From the NCBI GenBank assembly GCA_900557275.1, contig USRX01000009.1:1-60765 (forward strand): a stretch of DNA of 60,765 nucleotides, given 5' to 3'. Below are positions 27,828 to 37,848 of the stretch, in pieces. A program made the translations under genes and the position numbers. Below the pieces are notes generated by a model. That model did no database searches and was not told the origin of the DNA. It worked only from the letters and a program-made list of their open reading frames with translations. Positions within the stretch are counted from its first letter, which is position 1. The number at the start of each line of letters is the position of its first letter. The stretch is from an uncultured Roseburia sp. GTDB lineage: Bacteria > Bacillota_A > Clostridia > Lachnospirales > Lachnospiraceae.

Positions 27828-28409
27828 TTTAAAACCTCCATAACCTTTTATAATGTACGCCCGGAATTTTCTTCCAGTAAATCTGTCTCTAAAATCTTCA
27901 TTCAGGAGATTCCGTGATACATTATATACTTAAAATTTTTTCAGAAAGATCAAAAAATACCATTTATATTGTCGTGGGCATCCATTTAGTTATAAGAATA
28001 TTTTTTGTCATATTCTACATTTTCATAAAGATTCTCCCTATAAACCTGTATTTCATTGACATACCTAATAATTTTTTCTCTAAACCTATCTTAGCACAAT
28101 CCAAAACATATGAGAAATTGCACTTTTTAACACCAGATATAAACATTCCTTATAGCTAAATTTTAAAATACATGATACACTGTAATCAATCGTGATTCAT
28201 TCGTATGATAAATGGCTGCATATCATCTTTATGTTTTGCAAAATGGGGAGTTATATATCATATGGCAGAATATAGCGTAATGCATTTACCATACAGACAA
28301 AAATATTTCACACCGGGAAGTTATCTAAATAATACGGCAATCCTCCGTGGGGGAAATCATTGATTTTCTGATTGACACATAGGGGTTCATATCGAGGAGA
28401 ACGACATTT
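27828..28409. other. intergenic region between reductase and LysR genes
   Basis: AT-rich and without a convincing gene. It should contain both divergent promoters and LysR sites. I see imperfect candidates only, including TATAAT near 27947 on the minus strand and several AT-rich dyads between 28160 and 28260. Confidence 0.45.
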
Positions 28410-29318
28410 ATGAATACTACACAATTAAAATATTTTCTTTCGGCAGCAAAGCATTTGAGCTTTTCCGAAACGGCAAAAGAATTTTATATGACGCAGCCGG
28501 CAATCAGTCATCAGATCTCCGATCTGGAGCAGGAACTGGGGACAAAGCTGTTCAATCGGACTGCCCGCGGCGTCAGCCTGACAAAATCCGGAGAGATATT
28601 TCTGGATGATGCCAAGCGTTTTCTTGATCTGGAATATTTCAGCAGAGAACGGCTCCGCAATGCGCAGGTTCTCAAAGACGATCATCTTTCCATCGCCTAT
28701 CTGGCCAGTCCATGCAAATATTTTCTTCCGAAAGTCATTTCAGATTTTCACAGACAGTATCCGCAGATTGAGATCACACTGAAACGACTGGATGCGCTGG
28801 GTGCGATCTCCTCTCTTGAGCAGGAAACCTTTGATATTTATTTTTCACTGATGGAAGATCTGAAGCACCAGAAGCACTATCATACAAGAAAAATCCACGA
28901 AGATCATTACTGTCTGATCTGTCGATCTAACCATCCCTGTCTGCAAAGCCTGAAGATCGATTATGAAAAGATCGCCACAGAACCATTTCTTATGTTTGAA
29001 CCGGAAAAAGCGGCTTACATGAGCCGTCAGATCACACAGGTATGCAAGGATCTGAACTTCACACCTCGGGTCGTAAACACCTATCCTTCCATGGAAGAAG
29101 TCCTGTTTGCGGTAGAATCCGGACTAGGTATCAGCATCCTTCCTGGTAAGACTCGGAACTATTTCAGCGCATCCCTGACCTATGTGCCACTGGACAGCAG
29201 CAATACTGCCTGCGCCATGGGCGTTGCCTGGAGATCCGAGGCTGACGATGACAGACCTGCCATCCAATGGTTCATCAATGCCCTGAACCAGCACTTTGTC
29301 CGACTGTCTACGAAATAA
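28410..29318 (+). CDS. LysR-family transcriptional regulator
   Basis: 302 residues. The N-terminal winged helix-turn-helix reads MNTTQLKYFLSAAKHLSF...MTQPAISHQISDLEQELG with LFNRTARGVSLTKSG, a clear LysR signature. The rest is the periplasmic-binding-protein-like effector domain. GAGGAG is about 10 bases upstream of the ATG. It is divergent from the Fe-S ene-reductase gene, the usual arrangement for a LysR protein and its target. Confidence 0.92.
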   Translation: MNTTQLKYFLSAAKHLSFSETAKEFYMTQPAISHQISDLEQELGTKLFNRTARGVSLTKSGEIFLDDAKRFLDLEYFSRERLRNAQVLKDDHLSIAYLASPCKYFLPKVISDFHRQYPQIEITLKRLDALGAISSLEQETFDIYFSLMEDLKHQKHYHTRKIHEDHYCLICRSNHPCLQSLKIDYEKIATEPFLMFEPEKAAYMSRQITQVCKDLNFTPRVVNTYPSMEEVLFAVESGLGISILPGKTRNYFSASLTYVPLDSSNTACAMGVAWRSEADDDRPAIQWFINALNQHFVRLSTK

Positions 29319-29372
29319 TCCCTGTTTTAAAATATGGAATTTTATTTTTATCTCTTTCATGAGCATAGAAAC

Positions 29373-29477
29373 AAAAAGAACGTTGTCAGAAAAAGCAGTG
29401 CCTGATATCCCTTCTTGCCGGGAAATCAGGCACAGAAGTCCTCATTACTTCCATGCTTTCTGACAACGTTCTTTTTT
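29373..29477. terminator. long two-level hairpin, bidirectional terminator
   Basis: The outer arms AAAAAGAACGTTGTCAGAAA and its complement ending GTTCTTTTTT pair over about 20 bases. Inside, TGCCTGAT pairs with ATCAGGCA. It lies between the converging LysR and thioesterase genes with T-runs on both strands. Confidence 0.75.
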
Positions 29478-29555
29478 CATTTACACGCACAGATTATTTG
29501 TCATTACTTTCATAATCTGAAAAACACGTTAAACACATTTTTGACAGCTATCGTC

Positions 29556-29945
29556 TTACTTATTTAATTTTCCATTGGCTTTGCTCTGGAACTTCTCATT
29601 GTTGATGATAAAACGCTCATGGGTTCCTTCGCCTATCAGACCAGCTTCATCACTTGCTTTTACATGAAATACAAGACGGCGTCCGTCTACTTCCACCAGC
29701 TCTGTCTCACAGGTAACCTGCATACCGATCGGGGTAGCAGCCACATGTTTTACATTCAGCTCTGTACCAACGGTTCCGCTTCCCTCTTCCAGATATGGTG
29801 CAACACTCTCGCATGCGGTTTTCTCCATCAGTGCGATCATCATCGGGGTAGCAAATACTTCCAGCATTCCACTTCCCACTGCTGCTGCAGTATTTTCACG
29901 AACAACTTCTACGGATCCTGTTCCTTTAATTCCAGCTTCTAACAT
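29556..29945 (-). CDS. hotdog-fold thioesterase, FlK-like
   Basis: 129 residues. The block VFATPMMIALMEKTACESV followed by VGTELNVKHVAATPIGM matches the FlK (fluoroacetyl-CoA thioesterase) subgroup of hotdog proteins, which hydrolyse acyl-CoA thioesters; the natural substrate is normally some short acyl-CoA, not fluoroacetyl-CoA. AGGAGG is 7 bases before the ATG. It seems to be transcribed alone. Confidence 0.85.
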   Translation of the reverse strand: MLEAGIKGTGSVEVVRENTAAAVGSGMLEVFATPMMIALMEKTACESVAPYLEEGSGTVGTELNVKHVAATPIGMQVTCETELVEVDGRRLVFHVKASDEAGLIGEGTHERFIINNEKFQSKANGKLNK

Positions 29946-30188
29946 CCTAATCCTCCTGTCAATTCAGCTTTTCATCTTTACCGGATTTTTTCCATACAGA
30001 CACAGTTTGACTGGTCTGCCAGACAACATTTTGAATTTTCATCAAATACCTGTCCAGATATATTTCCATATATTGAAACATCCGGCGACTGTCTCTTTTG
30101 ATTTCGTTCTAACTATAACACAGTCTCCCACCCTCTGTCCAAGAAAATCCTCAACTTTCATGACCTGTCATAAAATTTTAGCAGATCC

Positions 30189-31472
30189 TTAAGCTTCCAG
30201 CAGTTTTGATACGCTTACCAGTTTTACACATACGATAAACAGATCTGCTGCCACTTCCAGCTCTTCCAGTGGCGGAAGTGTCGGAGCAATACGGATGACA
30301 GAATCCTTCGGATCTTTTTTGTATGGATACGGAGCGCCTGCGCCTGTCATAACCATACCTGCCTCTTTTGCTTTCGCAACGATCTCTTTTGCACAGCCTT
30401 CATTTGCAAAATATGTGATAAAATATCCACCGTTCGGATTTGTCCAGCTGCCTACGCCAAGACCAGCCAGCTCGCTGTCAAATTTTTTCAGGAGCATCTC
30501 GAATTTCGGACGGATCAGTGCTGCATGTTTCATCATGTGAGCTTCTACACCAGATCTGTCTTTCAGGAATTTTACATGACGCAGCTGATTGATCTTGTCA
30601 AATCCAATGGTCTGTACGCCAAGCTGTTTTTTGATGTCCTCTTTGTTGGCAAGACTGGTTGCAAGACCGGAAATACCAGAACCGGAGAATGTAACTTTTG
30701 AAGTAGAGCAGAACTCATATACCATATCCGGGTTGCCTGCTTTTGCACATTCACTGAGGATATCCGGAATCTCGTCACGTTTCTCCTCATACAGATGATG
30801 TACACAATATGCATTATCCCAGTAGATTCTGAAATCTTTTGCTGCCGGTTTCAGATTTGCAAAACGGCGAACCGTCTCTTCTGAGTAAGAAGTTCCCAGT
30901 GGATTTGAATATTTCGGAACGCACCAGATACCTTTGACAGACTCATCCTCGCTGACCAGTTTTTCCACCATATCCATATCCGGGCCGCCTTCTCCCATCG
31001 GAATATTGATCATCTCAATGCCGAAAAACTCTGTGATGGCAAAATGACGGTCATATCCAGGTACCGGACAGAGGAATTTTACTTTATCAAGCTTGCACCA
31101 CGGAGTATTTCCAAGTACACCATGAATCATAGAACGGGAAATGCAGTCATACATAATGTTCAGGCTGGCATTGCCGTATACGATAACATTTTCTGCATTG
31201 GTATCCAGAATCTCTGCGATCAGCTCTTTTGCTTCATCGATTCCATCAAGCGCGCCATAGTTTCTCAGATCGGTTCCGAGACGGCTTACCAGTGCAGTCT
31301 CGCTTGTCAGGACATCCATCATCGGCTCAGACAGATCCAGCTGTGCTTTGGAAGGCTTACCTCTGGACATATCAAGTTTCAGTCCTTTTTCACAAAATGT
31401 TTTATACTGCTGCTCCAGTGACTCTTTTTCCTGTAATAACTCTTCTCTGCTCATTTCCTGATATGGTTTCAT
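30189..31472 (-). CDS. class I aminotransferase, type Ic aspartate aminotransferase-like
   Basis: 427 residues. PLP-dependent fold type I. The expected Schiff-base lysine is in EFCSTSKVTFSGSGIS; other marks are YGNASLNIM, WCVPKYSNPLGTSYS and PNGGYFITYF. The pattern matches the unusual aspartate aminotransferase group typified by corynebacterial AspT rather than the common AspC. The start ATG overlaps the rarA stop (ATGA), with AGGAGG upstream, so the two genes are coupled. Confidence 0.88.
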   Translation of the reverse strand: MKPYQEMSREELLQEKESLEQQYKTFCEKGLKLDMSRGKPSKAQLDLSEPMMDVLTSETALVSRLGTDLRNYGALDGIDEAKELIAEILDTNAENVIVYGNASLNIMYDCISRSMIHGVLGNTPWCKLDKVKFLCPVPGYDRHFAITEFFGIEMINIPMGEGGPDMDMVEKLVSEDESVKGIWCVPKYSNPLGTSYSEETVRRFANLKPAAKDFRIYWDNAYCVHHLYEEKRDEIPDILSECAKAGNPDMVYEFCSTSKVTFSGSGISGLATSLANKEDIKKQLGVQTIGFDKINQLRHVKFLKDRSGVEAHMMKHAALIRPKFEMLLKKFDSELAGLGVGSWTNPNGGYFITYFANEGCAKEIVAKAKEAGMVMTGAGAPYPYKKDPKDSVIRIAPTLPPLEELEVAADLFIVCVKLVSVSKLLEA

Positions 31473-32803
31473 TCTTCTGTCTCCTCCTGTGTCCTGATTC
31501 TGTCGAGCCAGGCCTTTCTCTCTTTTTCCAGTCCCAGTTCTCCCGGGTTGTATAATTTCATCCCGACATAGGGATCTGGCAGATACTGCTGATCCACATA
31601 ATGATTCGGGTAATCATGGGCATATTTATATCCGATTCCACGGCCAAGCTTCTCGGCGCCCTTATAGTGCCGATCCTGTAAATAAGGTGGAATCGCCGGT
31701 GTTTTTTCTGTACGCACAAGCTCCATCGCCTTATCAATGGCCATGATAGCGGAATTGCTCTTCGGCGCGCTGGCTACATAGGCAGCCGCCTGGCTCAACA
31801 CGATCCGCGCTTCCGGCATTCCCAGACGTTCTACCGCCTGCGCCGCACTGGTGGCTACAACGAGCGCCATGGGATCGGCATTGCTCACATCCTCTGCCGC
31901 ACAGATCATGATCCTGCGGGCAATGAACTTGATATCTTCACCTGCATAAAGCATACGGGCCAGATAATAAATGGCTGCATCAGGATCAGATCCCCGCATA
32001 CTCTTAATAAATGCAGAGATCGTATCATAATGATTATCTCCGCCTTTATCATATTTTATGACTCTTCGCTGAATGCACTCTGATACCACATCCAACGTGA
32101 TATGTATCTTACCATCTTCACTTCGCGCTGTCGTCAGGACACCAAGCTCCAAGGCATTTAACGCATTTCGTGCATCACCGTTGCTGTAATCCGCAAGGAA
32201 ATCTTTTGCATCGGCATCCAGCACAGCATCATAAGCTCCCAGTCCCTTTGTCTCATCGGTAACCGCCCGCTGTAACAGCTGACCAATGTCCTCTTTCTCC
32301 AACGGTTTTAACTCAAATATGATGGAACGGGAAAGCAACGCGGAATTTACTTCAAAATAAGGATTTTCAGTGGTAGCACCAATCAAAACGACCGTACCAT
32401 CCTCCACATATGGCAACAGATAATCCTGCTGTCCTTTATGAAATCTGTGAATCTCATCGATAAACAGAATCGTCTTTTTCCCATACATTCCCTGGGCGTC
32501 TTTCGCCTGGGAAATGGCTTCCTCCATCTCCTTCTTACCCGCGGACGTCGCATTGATCTGATGAAATCTCGCGCTGGTCGTATGGGCAATGACCTGTGCA
32601 AGCGTCGTCTTTCCGGTGCCCGGAGGTCCGTAAAATATGACAGATTGCAGCTTGTCAGCCTGAATCGCACGGTACAGCAGCCGGTCTTTTCCGATAATAT
32701 GCTGTTGCCCAACCACCTCTTCCAGAGAGGTCGGCCGCATTCTGGAAGCAAGGGGAGACTCTTTTTCTTTATTCTGTTCCCGCATATAGTCAAACAGATC
32801 CAT
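31469..32803 (-). CDS. rarA: replication-associated recombination ATPase RarA/MgsA
   Basis: 444 residues. AAA+ clamp-loader-like ATPase with Walker A GPPGTGKTTLAQ, Walker B ILFIDEIHRFHKGQQD and sensor GATTENPYFEVN. The C-terminal oligomerisation part contains YPNHYVDQQYLPD. RarA acts at stalled replication forks. It is the first gene of a two-gene unit with the aminotransferase. Confidence 0.93.
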   Translation of the reverse strand: MDLFDYMREQNKEKESPLASRMRPTSLEEVVGQQHIIGKDRLLYRAIQADKLQSVIFYGPPGTGKTTLAQVIAHTTSARFHQINATSAGKKEMEEAISQAKDAQGMYGKKTILFIDEIHRFHKGQQDYLLPYVEDGTVVLIGATTENPYFEVNSALLSRSIIFELKPLEKEDIGQLLQRAVTDETKGLGAYDAVLDADAKDFLADYSNGDARNALNALELGVLTTARSEDGKIHITLDVVSECIQRRVIKYDKGGDNHYDTISAFIKSMRGSDPDAAIYYLARMLYAGEDIKFIARRIMICAAEDVSNADPMALVVATSAAQAVERLGMPEARIVLSQAAAYVASAPKSNSAIMAIDKAMELVRTEKTPAIPPYLQDRHYKGAEKLGRGIGYKYAHDYPNHYVDQQYLPDPYVGMKLYNPGELGLEKERKAWLDRIRTQEETEE

Positions 32804-33312
32804 ATTCTCTCCATTCTGCCGTCCTTTTTCGACGACACAGACAGTTATGAAATATCGTTTTCACACCATCTTTTATTTTTTGTATACTCCCATCATCTGT
32901 GAAACAATTATCTGAGATATTTTTCATATCCGACATACCATCTTTCATATTATCCCAGATTTTTATTTTCCCGTGTTTTTGAATTTTTGTATACAGAAAC
33001 TTTCATTTTTTCGTGTTTTTAATCTATATTTTCCGTTTTATACACAGATTTTGAAAAACAAACACACCGTTTCCTTCATAACATTCTACTTAAATTTACT
33101 CTAATCGAAGGGGATTTACAAGCTTTTTTCTCAATTTCTATCTTTTCCATAAAATTACCAAAAATTCTGCATTTCAACTGTGACAAATTCATAACAAACT
33201 TATGCCAAAAATTCCAGTCCTCCTGACCCTGACCTACGGCAAATACTTTCTGAATAATCTGGATCTGGAAACGATCGAAAGGATTTCTGAAACAAAGGAT
33301 TTTTATATTAGT
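32804..33312. other. intergenic region between clpB and rarA
   Basis: AT-rich, with T-rich runs. A plus-strand frame at 33202-33378 (MPKIPVLLTLTYGKYFL..., 58 residues) looks somewhat protein-like but has no ribosome site and runs through the clpB terminator; I do not call it. Confidence 0.4.
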
Positions 33313-33386
33313 ATAAAAAAACATAGCAGCAGTCAGATAATTTTTCAGGATACTATCCTAAAAAATTATCTGACTTGACTGCTATG
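33313..33386 (-). terminator. clpB terminator
   Basis: Arms with AGCAGTCAGATAATTTTT and AAAAATTATCTGACTTGACT pair over more than 20 bases with a small bulge, followed by a T-run on the minus strand. Confidence 0.8.
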
Positions 33387-33409
33387 TTTCTGTTTTATGG
33401 ATGATTTTT

Positions 33410-36007
33410 TTATTCCACAATTTTTGCCTTGGCTCTGGCTTCCAGTTTTCCATTCTCCAGATCAATCACGATGACATCTCCTGCTCTGACCTGATCGGAC
33501 AGAATCAGTTTTGCAGACAATGTCTCCACATGTTTCTGAAGGAATCGTTTCAGCGGTCTTGCACCGTATACCGGATCATAACCGTTGTCCACGATAAACT
33601 GTTCTGCTTCGGGTGTCAGTTCTACAGAAATCTCACGCTCTACGAGACGGTCGTTCAACTCTTTCATCAGCAGATGGATGATATGACCGATATTATCTTT
33701 CGTCAGCGGCTTGAACATGATGATCTCGTCCAGACGATTCAGGAATTCCGGTCTGAAGTTGCCACGAAGCTCGTTCATTACCTGTTCCTGACAGGTCGGA
33801 TTGATCTCTCCGTTTTCATCAATACCCTCTAACAGATGCTGTGATCCGAGGTTGGATGTCAGGATGATGATCGTATTTTTGAAATCCACCGTTCTGCCCT
33901 GGGAATCTGTGATCCGTCCGTCATCCAGTACCTGAAGCAGTACGTTGAACACATCCGGATGGGCTTTTTCCACCTCATCGAAAAGTACAACGGAATACGG
34001 TTTTCTTCTGACTGCCTCAGTCAGCTGACCGCCTTCGTCATATCCTACATATCCTGGAGGCGCTCCGATCAGACGGGACACAGAATATTTCTCCATATAC
34101 TCACTCATATCGAGACGTACCATGTTAGATTCATCATCAAACAGGTTGGCTGCAAGCGCTTTTGCAAGCTCTGTCTTACCTACACCTGTCGGTCCCAGAA
34201 ACAGGAAGGAACCGATCGGTTTATCCGGATCTTTAATTCCTGCTTTGGAACGGATGATAGCTTCCGTTACTTTTGTAACAGCTTCATCCTGTCCGATGAC
34301 ACGTTTATGCAGCTCATCATCCAGATGCAGCGTTTTATTACGCTCACTTTCCGTCAATTTTGCTACCGGGATTCCTGTCCATCTGGATACGATCCTTGCG
34401 ATCTCTTCATCTGTAACAGACTCATGAACCAGTGACATATCTCTGTTTCTTACCAGCTCTTCTTCCTGCTCCAGCTGTTTCTCCAGCTGCGGTTTCTTAC
34501 CATACTGAAGCTCTGCGGCTTTATTCAGGTCATAATTCTGCTGTGCCTGCTGGATCTCTTTGTTCAGAGCTTCCATATCACTTCTCAGCTGCTGTACTTT
34601 CTCAACCGCTTTTTTCTCGTTATCCCACTGAGCTTTTCTGGACTGAAATTCTGTTTTCAGCTCAGCCAGCTCTTTCTGTAAGTTTGCCAGACGGTCTTTA
34701 CTCAGCTTGTCGTCCTCTTTTTTCAGAGCGGTCTCTTCAATCTCCATCTGCATTACACGACGGTTCAGTTCATCCAGCTCTGTCGGCATGGAATCCAGCT
34801 CTGTCTTGATCAGTGCGCATGCCTCGTCCACAAGGTCAATGGCCTTATCCGGGAGGAAACGGTCTGAAATATAACGGTTGGACAGTACCGCTGCGGATAC
34901 CAGCGCGCCATCCGTGATTTTAACGCCATGGAATACTTCATAACGCTCTTTCAGTCCACGGAGAATGGAAATCGTATCTTCTACAGTAGGCTCATCTACC
35001 ATAACCGGCTGGAATCGTCTCTCCAGTGCAGCATCTTTTTCAATGTATTCTCTGTATTCATCCAGTGTTGTTGCACCGATACAGTGAAGTTCGCCTCTTG
35101 CAAGCATTGGTTTTAACATATTTCCGGCATCCATAGCGCCGTCTGATTTACCTGCACCCACAATAGTATGCAGTTCATCAATGAACAGAATGATCTTTCC
35201 TTCACTCTTTTTCACTTCATCCAGAACGGCTTTCAGACGTTCTTCAAACTCGCCTCTGTATTTTGCTCCTGCTACCAGCGCGCCCATATCAAGGGCAAAC
35301 AATTTCTTGTCTTTCAGTCCTTCCGGCACATCGCCGCGGACAATCCTCTGTGCCAGTCCTTCTACAACGGCCGTCTTACCTACACCTGGTTCGCCGATCA
35401 GAACCGGATTGTTCTTCGTCTTTCTGGAAAGGATACGCACAACATTACGGATCTCGCTGTCACGGCCGATGACCGGATCAAGCTTCTGATCTCTTGCACG
35501 TTCCACCATGTCATATCCGTATTTTTCCAGTGTATCATAGGTAGCTTCCGGATTATCAGAAGTAACTCTCTGGTTGCCTCTTACCGTTGACAATACCTGG
35601 AGAAACCGGTCTCTTGTAATGCCAAACTGGCGGAATATTTCTTTAATCGCCGGGTTCGGATAACGAATCATGGAAAGGAACAGATGCTCAACGGAAACAT
35701 ATTCATCTCCCATCTGCTTTGCTTCGTCTTCTGCGCTGATCAGCACTTTATTTAACTGCTGACCGATAAAAACCTGTCCTCCGGAGACTTTAACCCGTTT
35801 TGCAAGATACTGTTCTGCTGTATCCACAAACAGATTTTTATTGATCTCCATCTTCTCTATCAGTTTCAGGATCAATCCATCATCCTGTTTCAGCAATGCC
35901 ACAAGCAGATGCTCCTGCTCAATCTCCTGATTGCCATATTCATATGCAAGTTTCTCACAGTCTTGAATTGCCTGTACGGATTTCTGTGTAAATTTCTGAA
36001 TATTCAT
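33410..36007 (-). CDS. clpB: ATP-dependent disaggregase ClpB
   Basis: 865 residues, full length. An N domain is followed by AAA-1 with Walker [16 protein letters not shown], a middle coiled coil ([16 protein letters not shown] region) and AAA-2 with [15 protein letters not shown]. The C-terminal domain ends [12 protein letters not shown]. ClpB dissolves protein aggregates together with DnaK. AAAGGAGG precedes the ATG. A CIRCE operator just upstream indicates control by HrcA. Confidence 0.96.
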   Translation of the reverse strand: MNIQKFTQKSVQAIQDCEKLAYEYGNQEIEQEHLLVALLKQDDGLILKLIEKMEINKNLFVDTAEQYLAKRVKVSGGQVFIGQQLNKVLISAEDEAKQMGDEYVSVEHLFLSMIRYPNPAIKEIFRQFGITRDRFLQVLSTVRGNQRVTSDNPEATYDTLEKYGYDMVERARDQKLDPVIGRDSEIRNVVRILSRKTKNNPVLIGEPGVGKTAVVEGLAQRIVRGDVPEGLKDKKLFALDMGALVAGAKYRGEFEERLKAVLDEVKKSEGKIILFIDELHTIVGAGKSDGAMDAGNMLKPMLARGELHCIGATTLDEYREYIEKDAALERRFQPVMVDEPTVEDTISILRGLKERYEVFHGVKITDGALVSAAVLSNRYISDRFLPDKAIDLVDEACALIKTELDSMPTELDELNRRVMQMEIEETALKKEDDKLSKDRLANLQKELAELKTEFQSRKAQWDNEKKAVEKVQQLRSDMEALNKEIQQAQQNYDLNKAAELQYGKKPQLEKQLEQEEELVRNRDMSLVHESVTDEEIARIVSRWTGIPVAKLTESERNKTLHLDDELHKRVIGQDEAVTKVTEAIIRSKAGIKDPDKPIGSFLFLGPTGVGKTELAKALAANLFDDESNMVRLDMSEYMEKYSVSRLIGAPPGYVGYDEGGQLTEAVRRKPYSVVLFDEVEKAHPDVFNVLLQVLDDGRITDSQGRTVDFKNTIIILTSNLGSQHLLEGIDENGEINPTCQEQVMNELRGNFRPEFLNRLDEIIMFKPLTKDNIGHIIHLLMKELNDRLVEREISVELTPEAEQFIVDNGYDPVYGARPLKRFLQKHVETLSAKLILSDQVRAGDVIVIDLENGKLEARAKAKIVE

Positions 36008-36075
36008 AAAGCAGCCCTCCTTTCAGGTGCTTAGTTTCTTTGTTCTATCAGTTGTATAACAATCAACCTATTCTC

Positions 36076-36104
36076 TTTATACCACCTTTTTTTTACTGTG
36101 TCAA
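36076..36104 (-). promoter_or_regulatory. clpB promoter
   Basis: On the minus strand TTGACA (36104-36099), 17 bases, then TATAAA (36081-36076). Confidence 0.75.
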
Positions 36105-36112
36105 CAGTTTTG

Positions 36113-36139
36113 TTAGCACTTTATTGAATTGAGTGCTAA
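36113..36139. promoter_or_regulatory. CIRCE element (HrcA operator)
   Basis: TTAGCACTT, 9 bases, GAGTGCTAA: one mismatch to the CIRCE consensus TTAGCACTC-N9-GAGTGCTAA. It lies 8 bases upstream of the clpB -35 box. Confidence 0.92.
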
Positions 36140-36291
36140 TTTTTGTGTATGACTGAAAAATGAACTAATTAAATTTCTCTAAAACAGAAATTTTTTAAAT
36201 AAAATCTTCAAAAAATCAATATATCCAAAAAAGTTTTGTTGCCGTTTGCCTACCTGGATCCGTATATAATTATAAAGGGGGTAATTTTACC

Positions 36292-36498
36292 GTGAAGAAA
36301 AATATTAATCTTAGCGTTACTATAAACAACTTTTGCTTTCGTTTAGACCTTAAAGTGAGTGAGTCAAAAAAACAGACAAAAGAAACAAAGATAACTCCTC
36401 GTGTACATAATATACCGTCTATCATTCAGACGATTGAGAGTATAGGCAATATCATCCAGTTATTAATAGCATTACTAATGAGTCTGAATATATTATAA
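36292..36498 (+). CDS. 68-residue small protein with hydrophobic C-terminus
   Basis: Start GTG at 36292 with AAGGGGG 10 bases upstream and a TATAAT-like box at 36265-36270. The N-terminal 45 residues are basic and polar (MKKNINLSVTINNF..., KKQTKETK). The last 22 (IIQTIESIGNIIQLLIALL...) could form a membrane helix. A strong terminator follows 105 bases later. No family recognised; it could be a small membrane peptide or a leaderless toxin-like peptide. Coding is supported by the ribosome site and its own terminator only. Confidence 0.55.
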   Translation: MKKNINLSVTINNFCFRLDLKVSESKKQTKETKITPRVHNIPSIIQTIESIGNIIQLLIALLMSLNIL

Positions 36499-36602
36499 AA
36501 TTGTATTAATCGCTGGTTGAGTGTTTTATATATATCATACACGCATTTTACCATATAGTAATCAGAAATGTATTGTATTTTATATCTTTAATTATGAATA
36601 TA

Positions 36603-36665
36603 ACAGGGATTTTTTATGTATGATAATTAATTCCAAAATCATTTCATAAAAAATCCCTGTTTTTA
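36603..36665 (+). terminator. long terminator after the small protein gene, shared with bioB
   Basis: ACAGGGATTTTTTATG and CATAAAAAATCCCTGT form a perfect 16-bp stem, with a further ATGAT/ATCAT pairing inside. TTTT follows on the plus strand; it also lies downstream of bioB on the minus strand. Confidence 0.75.
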
Positions 36666-36717
36666 ATCGTTCTATATAATTACTATTTTAAATCAAAGAG
36701 GACTTTTAGACTATATA

Positions 36718-37749
36718 CTATAGTGCAATCACTTCCCGTCCCATCTCCTGTAGCATCTGTCTGTCACTGACAATGGTGGTTCCTGAAGTCGTCAGCATAT
36801 TTCCGGTTATGGATGCGCTGGCTCCGCTCTGGAAAGCATCCTCTCCCGCATGATGCAGTAACGCACGTCCTGCTGCCAGACGGATATTCGCTTCCGGATT
36901 GATATAACGGAAGATCGCTATGGTTCGCAGGATGTCTTCTCTGGAAATCCGCGGCAGATGCTCCAGCGGTGTTCCCGGAATCGGCATCAATGCATTGATC
37001 GGAATGGAGTCGATTCCCAGTTCTGCCAATGTCAAAGCCATATCGATACGATCCTGCCAAGATTCTCCCATCCCGATAATGCCTCCGGAACAAACGCACA
37101 TACCCTCTGCCTGCGCCCGACGGATTGTTTCAATCTTCTGGTCAAACGAATGGGTGGTACAGATCTGTGGAAAATAATTTCTGGAAGTCTCGATATTGGC
37201 ATGATAACTTTCCACACCTGCCTCATGCAGTCTGTGAAACTGCTCCGCACTAAGCAGCCCATGAGAAGCACAAAGGGAAATCTTACATTCCTTATTCATA
37301 CGTTCATAAGCATGCAGCGCTTTCTCAAAGTCTTCTCCATCCAGCACACGCCCTGCCGTTACAATGGAAAAACGATCCACACCTTCACTCTCATTATTTT
37401 TCGCTTCATTTACGATCGCATCTTCATCCAGAAAATCATATTCCTCGCAATCCGTATGATGATGGGCTGACTGTGCACAATATTTACAGTCTTCACTGCA
37501 TCGTCCGCTTCTGCCATTGATGATAGTACACAGATCCACTTTATCTCCACAAAAATATTTCCGGATCTGGTCTGCGCCTTCGCACAACGCTGTAAGGTCA
37601 CAGGTCAGCATAGCTTCCAGATTATCTTCTTTATTCAAACGCCTTCCTACGATGATCTCTTCTGCAAATTTTCTGCAGTCCAGAGTTTTGGTTGTCTCTT
37701 TCTCAATGCTTTTCTCTTTTGTATTTTTATATACTACTGTATCTTCCAT
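36718..37749 (-). CDS. bioB: biotin synthase
   Basis: 343 residues, radical-SAM enzyme that inserts sulfur into dethiobiotin. The cluster motif is SGRCSEDCKYCAQSAHH (CxxxCxxC). Other family marks are YHANIETSRNYFPQICTTH, GGIIGMGES and PINALMPIPGTPLE. It lies downstream of bioY on the same strand; GAGAG precedes the ATG. No bioA, bioD or bioF is in the window, so the cell may import precursors or have these genes elsewhere. Confidence 0.95.
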   Translation of the reverse strand: MEDTVVYKNTKEKSIEKETTKTLDCRKFAEEIIVGRRLNKEDNLEAMLTCDLTALCEGADQIRKYFCGDKVDLCTIINGRSGRCSEDCKYCAQSAHHHTDCEEYDFLDEDAIVNEAKNNESEGVDRFSIVTAGRVLDGEDFEKALHAYERMNKECKISLCASHGLLSAEQFHRLHEAGVESYHANIETSRNYFPQICTTHSFDQKIETIRRAQAEGMCVCSGGIIGMGESWQDRIDMALTLAELGIDSIPINALMPIPGTPLEHLPRISREDILRTIAIFRYINPEANIRLAAGRALLHHAGEDAFQSGASASITGNMLTTSGTTIVSDRQMLQEMGREVIAL

Positions 37750-37848
37750 GTTTTCTATCTCTCAATTTTGTTTTTATAGTTATAACATCCGTTCCAGCAT
37801 CACAGAGTTTCTATAACTGTCACATTTTTCTCATTACAGTTTCTAATG

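Noticed and set aside
27914..28159. AT-rich plus-strand frame of 81 residues
   Set aside because: Low-complexity Ile/Phe composition, no ribosome site; it lies in the control region of the reductase and LysR genes.
33202..33378. Plus-strand frame of 58 residues (MPKIPVLLTLTYGKYF...)
   Set aside because: Somewhat protein-like but without ribosome site or promoter, and it runs through the clpB terminator.
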